A stretch of 64,000 bases of DNA from Mesocentrotus franciscanus (GCA_037976565.1 CP137675.1:19370446-19434445); one strand, 5' to 3'. Positions 1 to 11,070 are shown, counted from the stretch's first letter. Numbers and translations: made by a program. Notes: generated by a model not told the origin, from the letters alone.

Positions 1-379
1 AAAGAACAAAATAAAGTGAAAACAAAATATACAAAATATACAACCATGCCTATGGACAAGAGATGGGAGTGAAGAGGGGTGATAAACTATTGTCATGACA
101 GATTCAGTTAATTTCAGTTAAATTCAATTCAATATGGTAAAACTATGGTAAAAAGGTGTATAAATATACTTAAAAAGTCATTAAACAAATACAATACAAG
201 ATTGATAGGAGCATATACATAGGCAAAGGCAAGGCAATCAAATCAAAGAGTGAAGGAAGAAGAAGAAGGAGAAGGCAAAGAAGAAGAATAGGAAGGAGGA
301 GAAGAAGAAAATAAGTCTAGAAATAAAGAAAATAAGAAATAAAAGGAGGAAAAAAGAAAAAAGAGGAAGGAAAGGAAGA
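1..379. other. AT-rich stretch, no gene seen
   Basis: No coding region, RNA gene or clear repeat is visible in the first 200 bases. From about 225 the sequence ends an AATC-rich tract of the kind that terminates LINEs elsewhere in the window, then becomes strongly purine-rich up to the GAA microsatellite. The long Leu or Phe ORFs on the minus strand here are translations of the purine tract and are not genes. Confidence 0.6.
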
Positions 380-437
380 AGAAGTAGAAGAAGAAGAAGA
401 AGAAGAAGAAGAAGAAGAAGAAGAAGAAGAAGAAGAA
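380..437. repeat. (GAA)n microsatellite
   Basis: About 17 GAA units in a row, imperfect at the left edge. It extends a purine-rich tract beginning near 245. Confidence 0.95.
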
Positions 438-512
438 GGGTGTCAAAGAACAACAAAAGCTGATAAACTTGCCAGGCCTGAAGGATACAAGAAAAGGAGG
501 ATCGTTCATCGT

Positions 513-640
513 TTACTTTAGTTCACTGAGTGCACGGATGAGGTACGGAATAGCACTATTTTGCATTCGTTTCGTTTTACATCTCAGTTCAGGGATCTGT
601 GGTTTACGTCTTAGTGTTCTTGAATTATTTTCCGGAGGGA
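513..640 (-). pseudogene. 3' terminal fragment of a CR1-like LINE
   Basis: The minus-strand frame ends in a segment with NSAIPYLIRALSE close to its stop. It resembles the extreme C terminus of the LINE ORF at 9,651-10,733 (NSSIPYLIDLLNA), including the upstream Lys-Thr-Lys/Asn-Arg stretch. Only the last 30-40 codons are recognisable, as expected for a severely truncated copy. It is oriented opposite to the LINE that starts just downstream at about 645, so two unrelated insertions abut here. Confidence 0.55.
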
Positions 641-644
641 AATA

Positions 645-2268
645 CAGCTTAAATTGGTCAGTGTATGCTATGGCCAATAAAGAACATGTAATAGGAGTAT
701 TTATGAACTTATCAAAGGCCTTTCGGATACGCTTGACCATCAAATTTTACTGTAAATGGAATTCGTGGAGTTGCACTGTCATGGTTTGAGAGCTATTTAT
801 CTAACAAAACAATATGTAGTGTATTATGATGTTTTTTTTCCAATATCCTGCCTACGAAATGTGGAGTACCACAAGGGTCAATATTAGGCTCTTCGCCTTT
901 TCCATTATATATTAATGATTTAGCCAATACAACACCTTTATTATCATTAGTGCTATTTGCTGATGACACGAACATCTGCTGTTCACATTATATTTTAACA
1001 CTTTAGTAAATACACTTAATTATGAGTTACCAAAATTATCTCTATGGTTGCAATGCAATAAGTTATCCCTCAATATAGATAAAAATAAATTTCATGTATT
1101 TCAAGCACGCAAATTCTCATGTCATTGACTTTCCTTACAACATAATTATAGATAATGTCCCTCTCGAAAGAAAGAGAACAACAACAAATTTGGGTGTCAT
1201 TATCGATGAAAATCTAAATTGGAATGAACATATACGTCATATAACTATTTTTATTTCTAGGAATGTTGGTTCATTATATAAAATGAAGAAATTAATCCCA
1301 TGTTATACGCTTGTTATGCTTTATAATTCATTAATATTACTGTATATACCATATTGTAATTTAGTATAGGCCACCAGCGCCAAAACAACTCTATTTATTT
1401 ATTGCAAAAGAAAGCCCTTCGTATATGTACTGGTTCACCATATTTGTCTCACACAAATCCAATATTTTACAAACTGAAAACCCTAACAGTATTCGACATA
1501 AATTCGCTACACAGTTTACTGATCATGTTTAAGTCTTTAAATAATATGCTCCCTCTTTCATTTCAAAACTTTTACACTATAAATAAAGCCAGTCACTCCT
1601 ACCCTACCAGTAATTCCTCAAATGTTCATTTAGTCAACCCGAAATTACTCATTGCCCATAGATCCATAAGACACCATGGTCCAGGCATATGGAACTCTCT
1701 CCCAGAATCTATTAAATCATGTTGCTCCCTCTACTCATTTAAGGCCAAAGTTAAAGCGATGTTATTATCAGAATATTCAAGGTAAAATTTCTGTGTCAAG
1801 TCTTCAGTCTTTATCATAATGTCATCTCTTCTTTCATTCGAATCATTATCATCATCGTCGTCATCATCATCATCATCATCATCATCTTCATCATCATCTT
1901 CATCACCATCCTCATCTGCATTGTCAATATCGCCATCATTAATACTTGTATTTCAATTACCTATCCGTTCTGCTGAATAAGTGTGTTAATCTATTTCATG
2001 AGTTTTTGTCTGGGGCTGTTGTATTATCAAGCAATATGCTTACAATAACAGTCCTTCTTCCGCAAATAAGTTATATTGTTTGAGGAAATTTAGTATTTAT
2101 GACAGTTTATCATTTCGTTTTTGAAAATAACAATTGTTATATACATTTGCAAATGTATGATTCATTGCCAGAAATGTACTTATTGTACTTATATTATTAT
2201 TGTTATGGAAAAAATTTGTACTTACATGAATGCAGAAGAAAATCATATCAAATCAAATCAAAATTACC
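645..2268 (+). pseudogene. Degenerate non-LTR retrotransposon (CR1/L2-like), RT part and 3' tail
   Basis: Translation across frameshifts shows reverse-transcriptase motifs in order: a motif A remnant (IGVFMNLSKAF, about 690-725), CGVPQGSILG (about 857-889), FADDTN (about 955-975), then the connection/thumb region in ORF 1,094-1,369 (TNLGVIIDENLNWNEHI) and the C terminus in ORF 1,402-1,785 (HHGPGIWNSLPESIK). The endonuclease domain and ORF1 are absent, so this is a 5'-truncated copy. The 3' UTR contains a TCA microsatellite and the element ends at a short CAAAT/CAAATC tandem tail near 2,245-2,268, typical of CR1/L2-type 3' ends. Several frameshifts and stops make it inactive. Family-level naming (CR1 or L2) is inferred from motifs and tail only. 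Confidence 0.85.
1843..1920. repeat. (TCA)n microsatellite in LINE 3' UTR
   Basis: Repeated TCA/TCG/TCT triplets directly after the LINE ORF end, within its 3' UTR. Confidence 0.9.
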
Positions 2269-2334
2269 ATTTTGGTACAATCCACAATGGCTTTTGTAGG
2301 GCCCCCTTCTTGACATAAAATGGATAAAATAATG

Positions 2335-2603
2335 GTGGCTTCTTATATAGCGCACATGTCCGTCACGTTGTGACGCTCCTGGCGCTGCCCCGATTATTAC
2401 CCTGGCTTTAGCAAGGCAGCCACTGCGGCGCTCTAGCATTTCAAGGAATTAATTCCTGCCAGGTACCCGTTTACATCACCTGGGTTGAGTGTGGCAAATG
2501 TAGATCAATGTCTTGCCAAAGGACATTAGTGCCGCGGCGGGACTCGAACCGCGGACCATAAGATCGACAGTCCGTCGACGTATCCACTCGACCACGACAC
2601 CTC
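2335..2603 (-). mobile_element. tRNA-derived SINE
   Basis: On the minus strand a pol III internal promoter is visible: A box TGGTCGAGTGG (plus 2,584-2,594) and a perfect B box GGTTCGAGTCC (plus 2,540-2,550). The body continues through a conserved region (pairing with CACCTGGGT on plus) and ends at a segment with TTATATAGCGC. The same body is present at 15,797-16,100 and, more diverged, at 11,559-11,770. It interrupts a dispersed repeat: the left part (CCCTTCTTGACATAAAATGG) lies at 2,292-2,334 and the right part (CATCATAATCAGATTC) resumes at about 2,603. Confidence 0.85.
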
Positions 2604-2689
2604 ATCATAATCAGATTCTCTGTACCTGTTTACTTCATAATTAAACAAACTTTTTTATTCAAGAAATGTTCGTTTTGAAAATTCAATGA

Positions 2690-2860
2690 CTTTAAGCTCA
2701 TGGGCCTATTGCGACGGCAAAAATTGTATAGGCCACAGGGGGCGCCCTTCTTGACATCAAATGGATGGGGTAACATCAACATCAGATTCTTTATACCTGT
2801 AAACCAACTGACCTCTACTACTGGTTGAGGTCAGTGTGTAAACCCCATAACTATATAAAT
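2690..2860. repeat. Dispersed repeat with GCGCCCTTCTTGACAT motif
   Basis: Segment 2,735-2,800 (CCACAGGGGGCGCCCTTCTT followed by GACATCAAATGGATG) recurs at 2,285-2,334 plus 2,603-2,640 (split by a SINE), and at about 4,080-4,170, with a weaker copy near 4,258. The copies flank the 2,866-4,031 TIR element, suggesting that this element inserted into a pre-existing tandem or dispersed repeat. No coding potential. Confidence 0.6.
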
Positions 2861-2865
2861 CTTAT

Positions 2866-4031
2866 TATAGGTTTTCCCGGCCAATTTCGTCAAAGCAGCG
2901 ATCAATTTCACTAACGTGCATTCATGTTCGAGCGAATTTTCTCCACTCGTTGCTCCCCTGTTTCATTTTTAAACTTTTTGCATTCAATTTCGTTTCGAGT
3001 CACCGAATTTTCTAAACATGCACATTCAAATTAAAGCTTGGTTCAGTCCATTTGGAAATGCGTAAGCGTCATTCAATTTCGCCAATGTTGAGTGGGAGGA
3101 GAATTCTTTGGCAAATTGCGGTTTCATTTTCGTCTATGGGCAACCTCTTTCGCAATCGGGTCATTCAAATTAAAACTAGACCTCATAATCATTGTATGAG
3201 GCTCGATGTTTATTCGGATATTCACTTTTTCATGTTCATTTATTTATTCTTTTTCACTATGATCTTTTCTGACATGATTTCACATTATACAATCTTCTTA
3301 TTTGTCTGATACATTTATATTGCATTTAATGTTTTCTCTTTCTTTCGATCTTTATTTTTGTTGAAACATTTCTTTATCCATGTCTTCATATTTTTCATTA
3401 TAAATGAGGTTATTTTTTAAATGGTTTGTTTTGATCAATCTTGATTGAGTAGGTAATCTTTCTCTCTTTTCATTTAACATCTTTTTTTTTAATTCACCGT
3501 TGCATTTTGTTTCCATTATGTCCATGTCTATTAAAGCTCAACTCTACCGCTATCCAGGATCTGTGTATATATAGCTTGTGCTTAGAAGAGAAATCACAAA
3601 TTGTGCACCTTCTCTGGTGACAGTTACCTGTGTAATGACAGATATCTGCTAACGAATACGCATGTCATTCCTACAAATAAACTTAGCATTAAATTATTCA
3701 AACAGAAGTGACAAATTAACATCAAATGAAAAGCAATGCACAAATGTCACATAATTGTATGCCTAATCACGAAATTGAATGCTCGAATTAATACATACCA
3801 CCGTCTGTCCGGCGCGAATTTGAATGCTCTTTGCACGCTTTTCTAAATTGAATGCTCGTTTTGCACGTCTCCGTGACAAGAGTATGAAATCGCATGCTAC
3901 CAAATGAAATTGAACGACGCAATTAGCTTTTTGAATGTTGATCTACATAGTCATTCAATTTCGCACGAACTTGAATGAACGTAACGTTAATTCGGATGCT
4001 AAGTTTACGAAGTTGGGCGGGAAAACCTATA
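2866..4031. mobile_element. Non-autonomous DNA transposon with ~24-bp TIRs
   Basis: Left end TATAGGTTTTCCCGGCCAA and right end (reverse complement TATAGGTTTTCCCGCCCAA) are inverted repeats, with similarity continuing through an ATTTCGT/ACTTCGT block. The interior (about 1.1 kb) has no credible ORF and repeatedly contains CATTCAATTTCG and its complement. The superfamily cannot be assigned from the ends alone; flanking T-rich sequence makes the target duplication ambiguous. Confidence 0.7.
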
Positions 4032-4477
4032 CTTTATTAGACCACAAGTTCAAATGGCGACGGCCAAATGGGATCTACCAAAATGGCGATCCCAGGGAGC
4101 GCCCTTCTTGACATATCTAATCGATGAAATAACACCATAATCATATTATTTATACCAGCCTGTACACCCAATTATAGTAGAAAGTTTCATTATTTAGCCC
4201 TTTCCGTTTGAAAATACAATTGAATTCCAGCTCATATGGCGGCCATTTTTTATTTGACCAAACCAGCGGCCCCAGAGGGCACCTTTCTTGGCGCCCGCCA
4301 ATAATACAAAAAGTATAGTCGACATATGGGTCAAATTTGGTGCTTTTAGAAAAATCTGAACCAAAATATCCCTTACATCCCACCCCCCACGAATCGGCGC
4401 GCCGATTTGTTCTCCCGGAACGAGGTAGCAACTGCATGCGACACCGACTCGGCTGCTGTACATGTTCTGTGAGGATA
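4032..4477. other. No gene; dispersed repeat copies
   Basis: Holds one or two degenerate copies of the CCCTTCTTGACAT repeat (about 4,080-4,170 and 4,258-4,300) and otherwise unremarkable sequence. No supported coding region. Confidence 0.5.
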
Positions 4478-5559
4478 GATCCACTCAGAGAGGTGGGAGT
4501 TACAAGGTCAAGGAGTGGAAACTCCCACCTCGATGTTTGAACCCATGCTCCATGCCGACACAACGCAGTGTTTTTTTAGATTATCAAATTACTGCCGCGC
4601 GAGCGCACCAGCAGCACTCGTTAATGCCCCGTTGACACTTGCCCGCACTTTGGTTTGCGCATAGTTTGCGCATAGACACATACTCTTGCGTGCCAATGCG
4701 GGAAGTATTCGTGGTAGCGTGTGGGGAGCTAGGATGCAGGCGGATGCGGGCCGTGCGTGAAATGCGTGACAGAATTTTCAAAATGTTCAAAATTTTGGCA
4801 CGATAATTTTGTTTGGCAACGTTCGTAAACACTTCGTGAACTATGCGCACCCTATGCGCTACCTAGTCGTGCCAGTGCGCGCCGATGCGTGCCGATGCGT
4901 GTCCGTTGGCCTATAGTGGCACGCATGTTCACGACTAGTTAACGACTAATTTGCTCACAATTTGCGCATTGGCTGCGCATACTTCCCGCGCAGTTTTCGC
5001 ATGCCATGCGCATATAGTCTACGAATGCGTGTCCTAGTGGTTACGCATTGCGTGAACTTTTCGTAAATTAGACGTGACCCTGCGTGCGACTGCGTGCCAC
5101 TAATCGGAACGCATTGGCACGCCATAGAGCTGGGCAGTGCGGGACCAAAATGCGTGCAAGTGTCAACGAGGCATAATCACTGATGAGTGACAGCGCTAAC
5201 CCGGAAGTCAGGTCGAGTGTAGCGTGGTGCAAACATGCAGGGAGGTGGGAGTTACAAATAACCAGCAAGCTGGAACTTTGAAGAGTCCAACTCCGACTCC
5301 AAGTTCCACGCTTAAAAGTCGGCACGGAGCATGGTCTTGCTCTCGTATTTGTTTACAAGTCAGTGCTGGAAAAGGGCTTACTCTTACGTAACCTTGCATA
5401 ACCATTAATTAGCTCGGTGGCTTTGAAATCGCAGTGTGTGACAGATTGATCATTGATATTTCCAGCCTTTTGATTAGTTCTAATCCAACAAAAGATACCC
5501 TAGGGTATCGTCAATTCGAGTTTCCACTCCTTGTGACTCCCACCTCCCTGATCCACTCA
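4478..5559. mobile_element. TIR element with exact 10-bp target duplication, containing a nested MITE
   Basis: Direct repeats GATCCACTCA at 4,478-4,487 and 5,550-5,559 flank a 1,062-bp segment. Its ends are inverted repeats: GAGAGGTGGGAGTTACAAGG at the left, reverse complement AGGGAGGTGGGAGTCACAAG at the right, with homology extending through AGGAGTGGAAACTC. A 10-bp duplication with such ends fits a Mutator-like or related element (inference). A further copy of the motif GGGAGGTGGGAGTTACAA sits internally at about 5,239. The interior is interrupted by a separate MITE at 4,625-5,173. Confidence 0.8.
4625..5173. mobile_element. MITE with TAA target duplication (Harbinger-like)
   Basis: Ends TGCCCCGTTGACACTTGC and its inverted partner GCAAGTGTCAACGAGGCA are flanked by TAA on both sides (4,622-4,624; 5,174-5,176). 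A 3-bp TAA/TTA duplication is characteristic of PIF/Harbinger elements. The interior is very rich in TGCGTG and GCGCAT words and has no coding potential. It is nested inside the older 4,488-5,549 element. Confidence 0.75.
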
Positions 5560-5868
5560 AGGTGCGAGAAGCAGTAGACGGCAGTATTTCAGCTTCACAT
5601 TGGATATAACGTGAGTCTCTTTAATATCTGTTTTATCTAAATCTATGTCTGGAATCTAGAAAAGTATTGTCTACATTGTCTACATTGTCTTCCACTTATA
5701 ATTAGACACTCCAGTCTCCATCAGTTATAAACTGATAATAACAACAATAATGATAATAGTTACGGTATTAACTGTTATAGTAACCACACCTATGATAATA
5801 ATAATGATAAAATATAATGATTATTATGATACTGCTGCTATTACTACTTCTACTACTACTAGGAAGTC
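5560..5868. other. No gene seen; short simple repeats
   Basis: Contains an imperfect triple TCTACATTG at about 5,670 and an AT-rich imperfect TAATAA/TACTAC tract from 5,730. No supported gene. Confidence 0.5.
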
Positions 5869-5899
5869 CAGGCGCGGATCCAGGGGCCGAGCGGGCCTT

Positions 5900-5909
5900 G
5901 GCCCCAAAA

Positions 5910-5942
<33 letters not shown>

Positions 5943-6500
5943 AGGAAAAGGGAAAAAGGAGAGAAAGGGAAAGAAAGAATAGGAAGAAGAAAAGAAGAGG
6001 GGGGGGGGAAGAAGGAGATCGGGCCGAAAGGGCCTTGCATTCCAGGCTGTTACCTCCCCCCTCCCCCATCAAAAAATAAAAGAGGAGGAAGGAAAGGCAA
6101 AGAAAAAAGGAAAAGAGGAGATAAAGGGAAGGAAAAAAAGAGAAAAAAGAAAAGAAGGGGGATATCAGTTGCAATTTTCCCGCTAACAAGTTGTGGATCG
6201 GGCTGGCCAAAAGACCTTTGCCTCTCCCTCCCCCTCCCCGCCCAAAAAAGAGAGAAGGAAGGGAAAGGGAAAGAGAGAGCTAAAAGGGTACAAAAAAGAT
6301 GAAGAAGAAAAGAAAAGGGTGAAAAGAAAGGGAGATCAGTTGCAATTAATCCCGCCAACAACGTGTGGATCGGGGGAGGGCCGAAAGGCCCTTGCCTCCC
6401 CTCAGCAAACTTAAAGAGAGAAAAGGAAGGGAGAGGGAAAGAGGAGAGAAAGGGAAAGAAGAAAAAAAGAGAAAGAAGAAAGGTAGGGGAGATCGGGGCC
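5900..6500. repeat. Polypurine tandem repeat, ~178-bp unit
   Basis: Three to four units each start with a GGCCGAAAGGCCTTG-like block (about 5,890, 6,022, 6,200, 6,378) followed by 80-120 bases of almost pure A/G on the plus strand, then a GATCAGTTGCAATT-like spacer. ORFs here (Lys/Arg/Glu or Phe/Leu/Ser) are translation artefacts. Confidence 0.8.
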
Positions 6501-6834
6501 ACTGGCGTACTAATGGGGGGGGCAGTTTCCCTCAAATATAATTCAAACGTGGTTAATTTCTAATTCGATAACGGTGATTTACAAATGTTGCTGAAATGAC
6601 ATAATTTTCCGAGATTTTTTCACACTTTTTAGTAAATTATACTTTTGTATGCGTTTGTTGGAAAATGAAAAATTCCTACAGTCAGGCAAGAAATATGCTT
6701 ATTTAGAGGCCTAAATGTCAGGGCCCGTGGAACGGCGGGGCTCGGGGGCCTCGAGCTCCCTCCCTCCCCACTTTTTTTGAAAAAGTACTATATTGAAGAG
6801 AAATAGAAAGAAAGAGTGAAAGAAAGAAAGAATA

Positions 6835-7850
6835 GTGACCTGCCAGTGTCACAAAATAATGAAGTATCAAAATATGCTCATCTGACCGTAATTAAACGCC
6901 TAAAACCCCTGAGCTTCCGGAGGTCTGCCCCCTGGACCCAACCAATGGCCCTAAGGCGGGCCCCTGGATGTTCATCTGACTGTAATTTATTGCCTAAAAC
7001 CCCTGAGCTTCCGGGGGCTCCGCCCCCTGGACCCCACGCAAATTAGTGACCTGCAAGTGTCACAAATAAGGTATCAAAATATGCTCATCTGACCGTAATT
7101 TATTGTCTAAAACCCTGAGCTTCCGGGGGCTCCGCCCCCTGGACCCCACGCCAATTAGTGACCTGCCAGTGTCACAAATAAGGTATCAAAATATGCTCAT
7201 CTGACCGTAAGTAAATGCCTAAAACCCCTGAGCTTCCGGGGCTCTGCCCCAGGACCCACGCCAATTAGTGACCTGCCAGTGTCACAAATCAATAAGGGAT
7301 CAAAATATGCTCATCTGACCGTAATTAAACGCCTAAAACCCCTGAGCTTCCGGGGTCTGCCCCCTGGACTCAACCAATGGCCCTAAAGCGGGCCCCTGGA
7401 TGCTCATCTGACTGTAATTTATTGCCTAAAACCCCTGAGCTTCCGGGGGCTCCGCCACTTGACCCCACGCAAATTAGTGACCTGCAAGTGTCACAAATAA
7501 GGTATCAAAATATGCTCATCTGACCGTAATTTATTGTCTAAAACCCCTGAGCTTCTGGGGGCTTCGCCCCCTGGACCCCACGCCAATTAGTGTCCTGCCA
7601 GTGCCACAAATAAGGTATCGAAAAATGCTCATCTGACGGTAATTTAATGCCAAAAAACCCTGAGCGTCTGGGGGCTCCGCCCCCTGGACCCCACGCCAAT
7701 TAGTGTCCTGCCAGTGTCACAAATAAGGTATCAAAAAATGCTCATCTGACGGTAATTTAATGCCAAAAACCCCTGAGCATCTGGGGTCTCCGCCCCCTCA
7801 ACCCCACCAGGGAGAATCAGGCGGGCCCATGAATGCTTATCTGACCGTTA
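6835..7850. repeat. Satellite array, ~112-bp monomer with ~434-bp higher-order period
   Basis: Monomers begin at GACCTGCCAGTGTCACAAA, continue through GCTCATCTGACCGTAATT and CCTGAGCTTCCGGGGGCTCC, and end CCCCTGGACCCCACGC. Start points near 6,837, 7,047, 7,159, 7,270, 7,480, 7,591 and 7,706 give spacing long-short-short-long-short-short. The long unit (about 210 bp) contains an extra half monomer with CCAATGGCCCTAA. Each monomer carries the hairpin GGGGGCTCCGCCCCC. The array decays after 7,800. Confidence 0.85.
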
Positions 7851-8409
7851 TAAAATGCCTTAAATTCCTGCCTTAAATTCACCCCTTGACCCCCGCCGGG
7901 GCTTTGCCCCTAGACCCGACCATGCCAATATACGCTACGCTCTACCTGATCGTAAATACTTTAGCCTCCCCCACCCACTTAGAAAAACGTTCAGCGGGGC
8001 CTGCATGTAAAAGTGGGGTGATGCGGATTTTTTGTCTGCCCCCCCCCCCAAAAAAAACAACAGTTTTTGCTCATTACGCCACTGCTGGTCACCATAACGT
8101 ACCAATATTTGGCTCGCATAATTTCAAATTTGGGCCCCCCCCCCCTAAGAAATCCTGGATCCGCGCCTGCTTTTGTCGGCACAATGTCGTCTCTTTTTGC
8201 GTTGGAGAAGAGCAAATAGCGAGTTTCAATCACACTTTGGCCGCTCTCGCAAGCTCTCACTCGTTCCACTGTGGTCAAGCGGCTTTGGGGTAAGCGGCTA
8301 ATGAATGTACTAATCGTTAGCTTTCTTCTGGTATTAAATTTGTTTTGATTGGTTGTATATTTTTGTTGGAATTTACTCATTCACATAATGGAACAACCTT
8401 CCCGATGAC

Positions 8410-8702
8410 CACAGAACTGTAAATATACGTAGAAGGCTCATAGTGGTTCGAAAAATGTGGCCAGCGCTCGTACGTGATCACGTGATATCCGCCATCTTTG
8501 TTAGTCCTCAGTTGTGTTCGCCGCTTTTTTCTCAACGACAGGCCAGGCTGGAATTCTTGAAATTTGTGAGCTGAAAAGATCGAGGACTAAGCAAAATGGC
8601 GGCGTGTGCACTCGAGCGTATCTCCCAGCACGTTCAACGGCCACACGTCGATCAATGCATTGTGAATTGGGATGAGCGCTCTACGTATTTTACAGTTCTG
8701 TG
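8410..8702. mobile_element. Foldback MITE, 293 bp
   Basis: Ends CACAGAACTGTAAATATACG and the inverted CGTATTTTACAGTTCTGTG; the inverted homology recurs internally at CCGCCATCTTTGTTAGTCCTC (8,490) versus GAGGACTAAGCAAAATGGCGG (8,582). Flanks CCGATGAC and CCCGTGAC may be an imperfect 8-bp duplication, which with CACAG ends would suggest hAT (inference). Confidence 0.75.
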
Positions 8703-9640
8703 CCCGTGACCCCTGCACTCAACGCTGTGTGTTGTGGTCAAGTTCTTTTATGAGACAAATCCAAGCAAACGTTTCCAGGAAGGAGGCAAAAATACAGAGC
8801 AGAAGAGCAAGAAGAAGGATACGTTTATTAAGGAAGAGAACGAAAAGGAAAAAGAGAGGGGAGGAAAAGAAGGGAAGATGTGAATTAATGAAGAAGAGAT
8901 AGAGACGAAAAGAAATCGAAAAAAGGTCTTTGTGAGATAAAATGACGGGGAAGAATTGACCTTAATAGACAAGTCATTAATCTAGGAACGTCATATCGGT
9001 CCACTGCGGTTATGCCCTAGCATCAGGGGCGGCGATCCCGAGGGGACGGGGGGACACGTCCCCCCTCCCCCCCTGAAAATTTGAAAAAGTGCAAAAATAC
9101 TGACTAAAGACTGCAACACACTTTTAGGCTCCGGAAGGCCCAAGAGTGCAGCGTTTAGACTAATAAAAATGCAAAAATTTTCTCGCTCGGTCGCTCGACC
9201 TTTAAGGAGTCCTTTCCCGCCTGCATGGTTATACAAATATTGTCGCCTAAGGGGAAATGGTGTACATCTTTCTAAAAACATTAAGTCAAATTATACTGTT
9301 TCACTCACATTCTGAAAAGTACTGTAGGCCTAATGTACAAGCGACCTTTGGGGGGAATACGTGTTTACATTCCTTTGGTTCTTCGGGAGTTAAAGCCCAA
9401 GTCCACTCCGATTTTCAAAAAGTATAACATGTTGTAAATAAATCAAAGGTTAAAACTACCAAATATCACGGGCGTACTTCAATCAGGTGATTTTTAAGAG
9501 CGATTTTTGTTTCGGGTATTTCGAGCAAAACATTTATATTGCTGTACGGATGTGACGTATGCTCCTCACAACGAAAGTGCCAGCGGTATACATTATGACA
9601 ATAGGCTATTTTCGTAATGTAACCAAATTTAATGCATACG
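8703..9640. other. No gene seen; purine tract and G-rich repeat remnant
   Basis: Positions 8,770-8,940 are purine-rich. At 9,025-9,080 a remnant of a dispersed repeat (AGGGGCGGCGATCCCGAGG, then C runs) is similar to segments near 53,690. The remainder shows no coding signal. Confidence 0.5.
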
Positions 9641-10893
9641 TCTTTGTGAAGTGCCTTTATACAAACTATACAAAATTCGTTTGCTTCACCAGATTTATAA
9701 AAATGCAGAATATTCTCGGTCCATATCTACACTTATATTCACAGACTTTTCAAAAGCTTTTGATCGTATAGACCATAATATACTTGCCAATAAGTTAATC
9801 CACCTCCACGTTCGGCCTTGTATTATTTCATGGATCTTAAATTTTATTGAACACCGTCAACAACGTGTGAAATATCTTAGTCATTTTTCAGACTGGTCAA
9901 CGTCTCATGCCGGTGTAGCACAGGGTACAAAATTAGGACCAATTATTTTCCTAATAATGATTAATGATGCTTGTATTAACTCAGAAGTACCATATTTCAA
10001 GTATGTAGACGATCTGACATTAGTTGAAAGTCGTAAATTATCACAACCATCTAAATTACAAGATACTTTATCTGATTTTTATCAGTGGTCTCTTCGTAAT
10101 AACATGACTCTTAATCCATCGAAATGTCATTGTATGTATATCTCTTTTTCTAAGAATTTAGCTGAACAGAGACCTCTGTTTATTGGGGATGAGTGCTTAA
10201 ATAGTGTACAAAAAGCAAAAATATTAGGAATAACTGTGCAGTCCAATTTGAAATGGGACAGTCACATCTCAGACCTTTTATGCCGTGCCAGTAAAAAAAA
10301 TTTCATGCTTCGTATTCTCAAAACATACAGATTGCCATTCTGTGATCTTGTAACAGTTTACAAGGGATATATTCGCCCAATATTGGATTATGGAGTACCT
10401 GTTTTTAACGGAAACCTCACAGAAAATCAAATCTTAAGTTTGGAACGAATCCAGAAAAGAGCATGTAGGACCATATTAGGTGATCAATATATTAATTATG
10501 ACAAAGCTCTTGAAGTGTGTTCTTTGCAGACGCTGTCAGACAGACGCAAACAATTGTGTACTAATTTTGCCTCATCTCTTGCCAACAACCCACTTTGTAA
10601 ACATTGGTTACCTGTTAACAATGATGTAGATTATTCACTGCGGAGAAGGACTAAGTATCGTCAATTTCATTGTAAAACGAACCGCTATAGAAATAGCTCA
10701 ATTCCGTATTTAATAGACCTGTTGAATGCATGAATGAATCACCATTTACACTTTCCCATTTTGTTTTTAATACCTACCTGTTGAATGGTCCGGAACCTCA
10801 TTGTCTGCTTACATTTTTTACATTTTTTACATTTTTTAAATTTTAAATTTTAAATTAAATGCTTCCATTCACTTGTAACACCTTTTTAAAATG

Positions 10894-10911
10894 TATATAT
10901 ATATATATATT
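10894..10911. repeat. (TA)n microsatellite
   Basis: Short TA run in the 3' UTR of the LINE. Confidence 0.85.
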
Positions 10912-11070
10912 GAATTAGTGATAAGGTTTTGTAGCAATCATGACATGGCAATTCAGATCAAATGGTGTCCAAGGTTTTAATTCATGTACTTATTTTGCTC
11001 CAATGTACGAAGATCGAGAGGGAGCTTTCTTGTTTTTTGTTGTTTACATTTTGAAATACCCAACATTTCT

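Larger units (their letters stand above)
5869..8169. mobile_element. Composite repeat region bounded by inverted CAGGCGCGGATCCAGG ends
   Basis: CAGGCGCGGATCCAGG at 5,869 and its reverse complement ending at 8,169 bracket 2.3 kb made of purine-rich tandem units (to 6,520) and a GC-hairpin satellite (6,835-7,850). Similar GGATCC/GGATCT-GCC ends occur on elements at 13,115-13,131 and 23,077-23,434, so this is a common terminal motif; the two ends here may belong to one element or to two separate ones. No transposase ORF is present. Confidence 0.5.

Noticed and set aside
238..509. Leu/Phe-rich minus-strand ORFs
   Set aside because: They translate a GAA microsatellite and purine tract; no start context, no domain.
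2520..2603. Possible genuine tRNA gene on minus
   Set aside because: A and B boxes are present but the sequence does not fold as a full cloverleaf with paired acceptor arms, and it continues into a SINE body shared with two other loci.
5750..6563. Several ORFs of 66-161 codons, Lys/Glu/Arg or Phe/Leu/Ser rich
   Set aside because: All overlap the polypurine repeat in multiple frames and both strands.
7886..8380. Opposite-strand ORFs of 135 and 129 codons
   Set aside because: Composed of repeat ends and homopolymer C/A runs; no recognisable domain.
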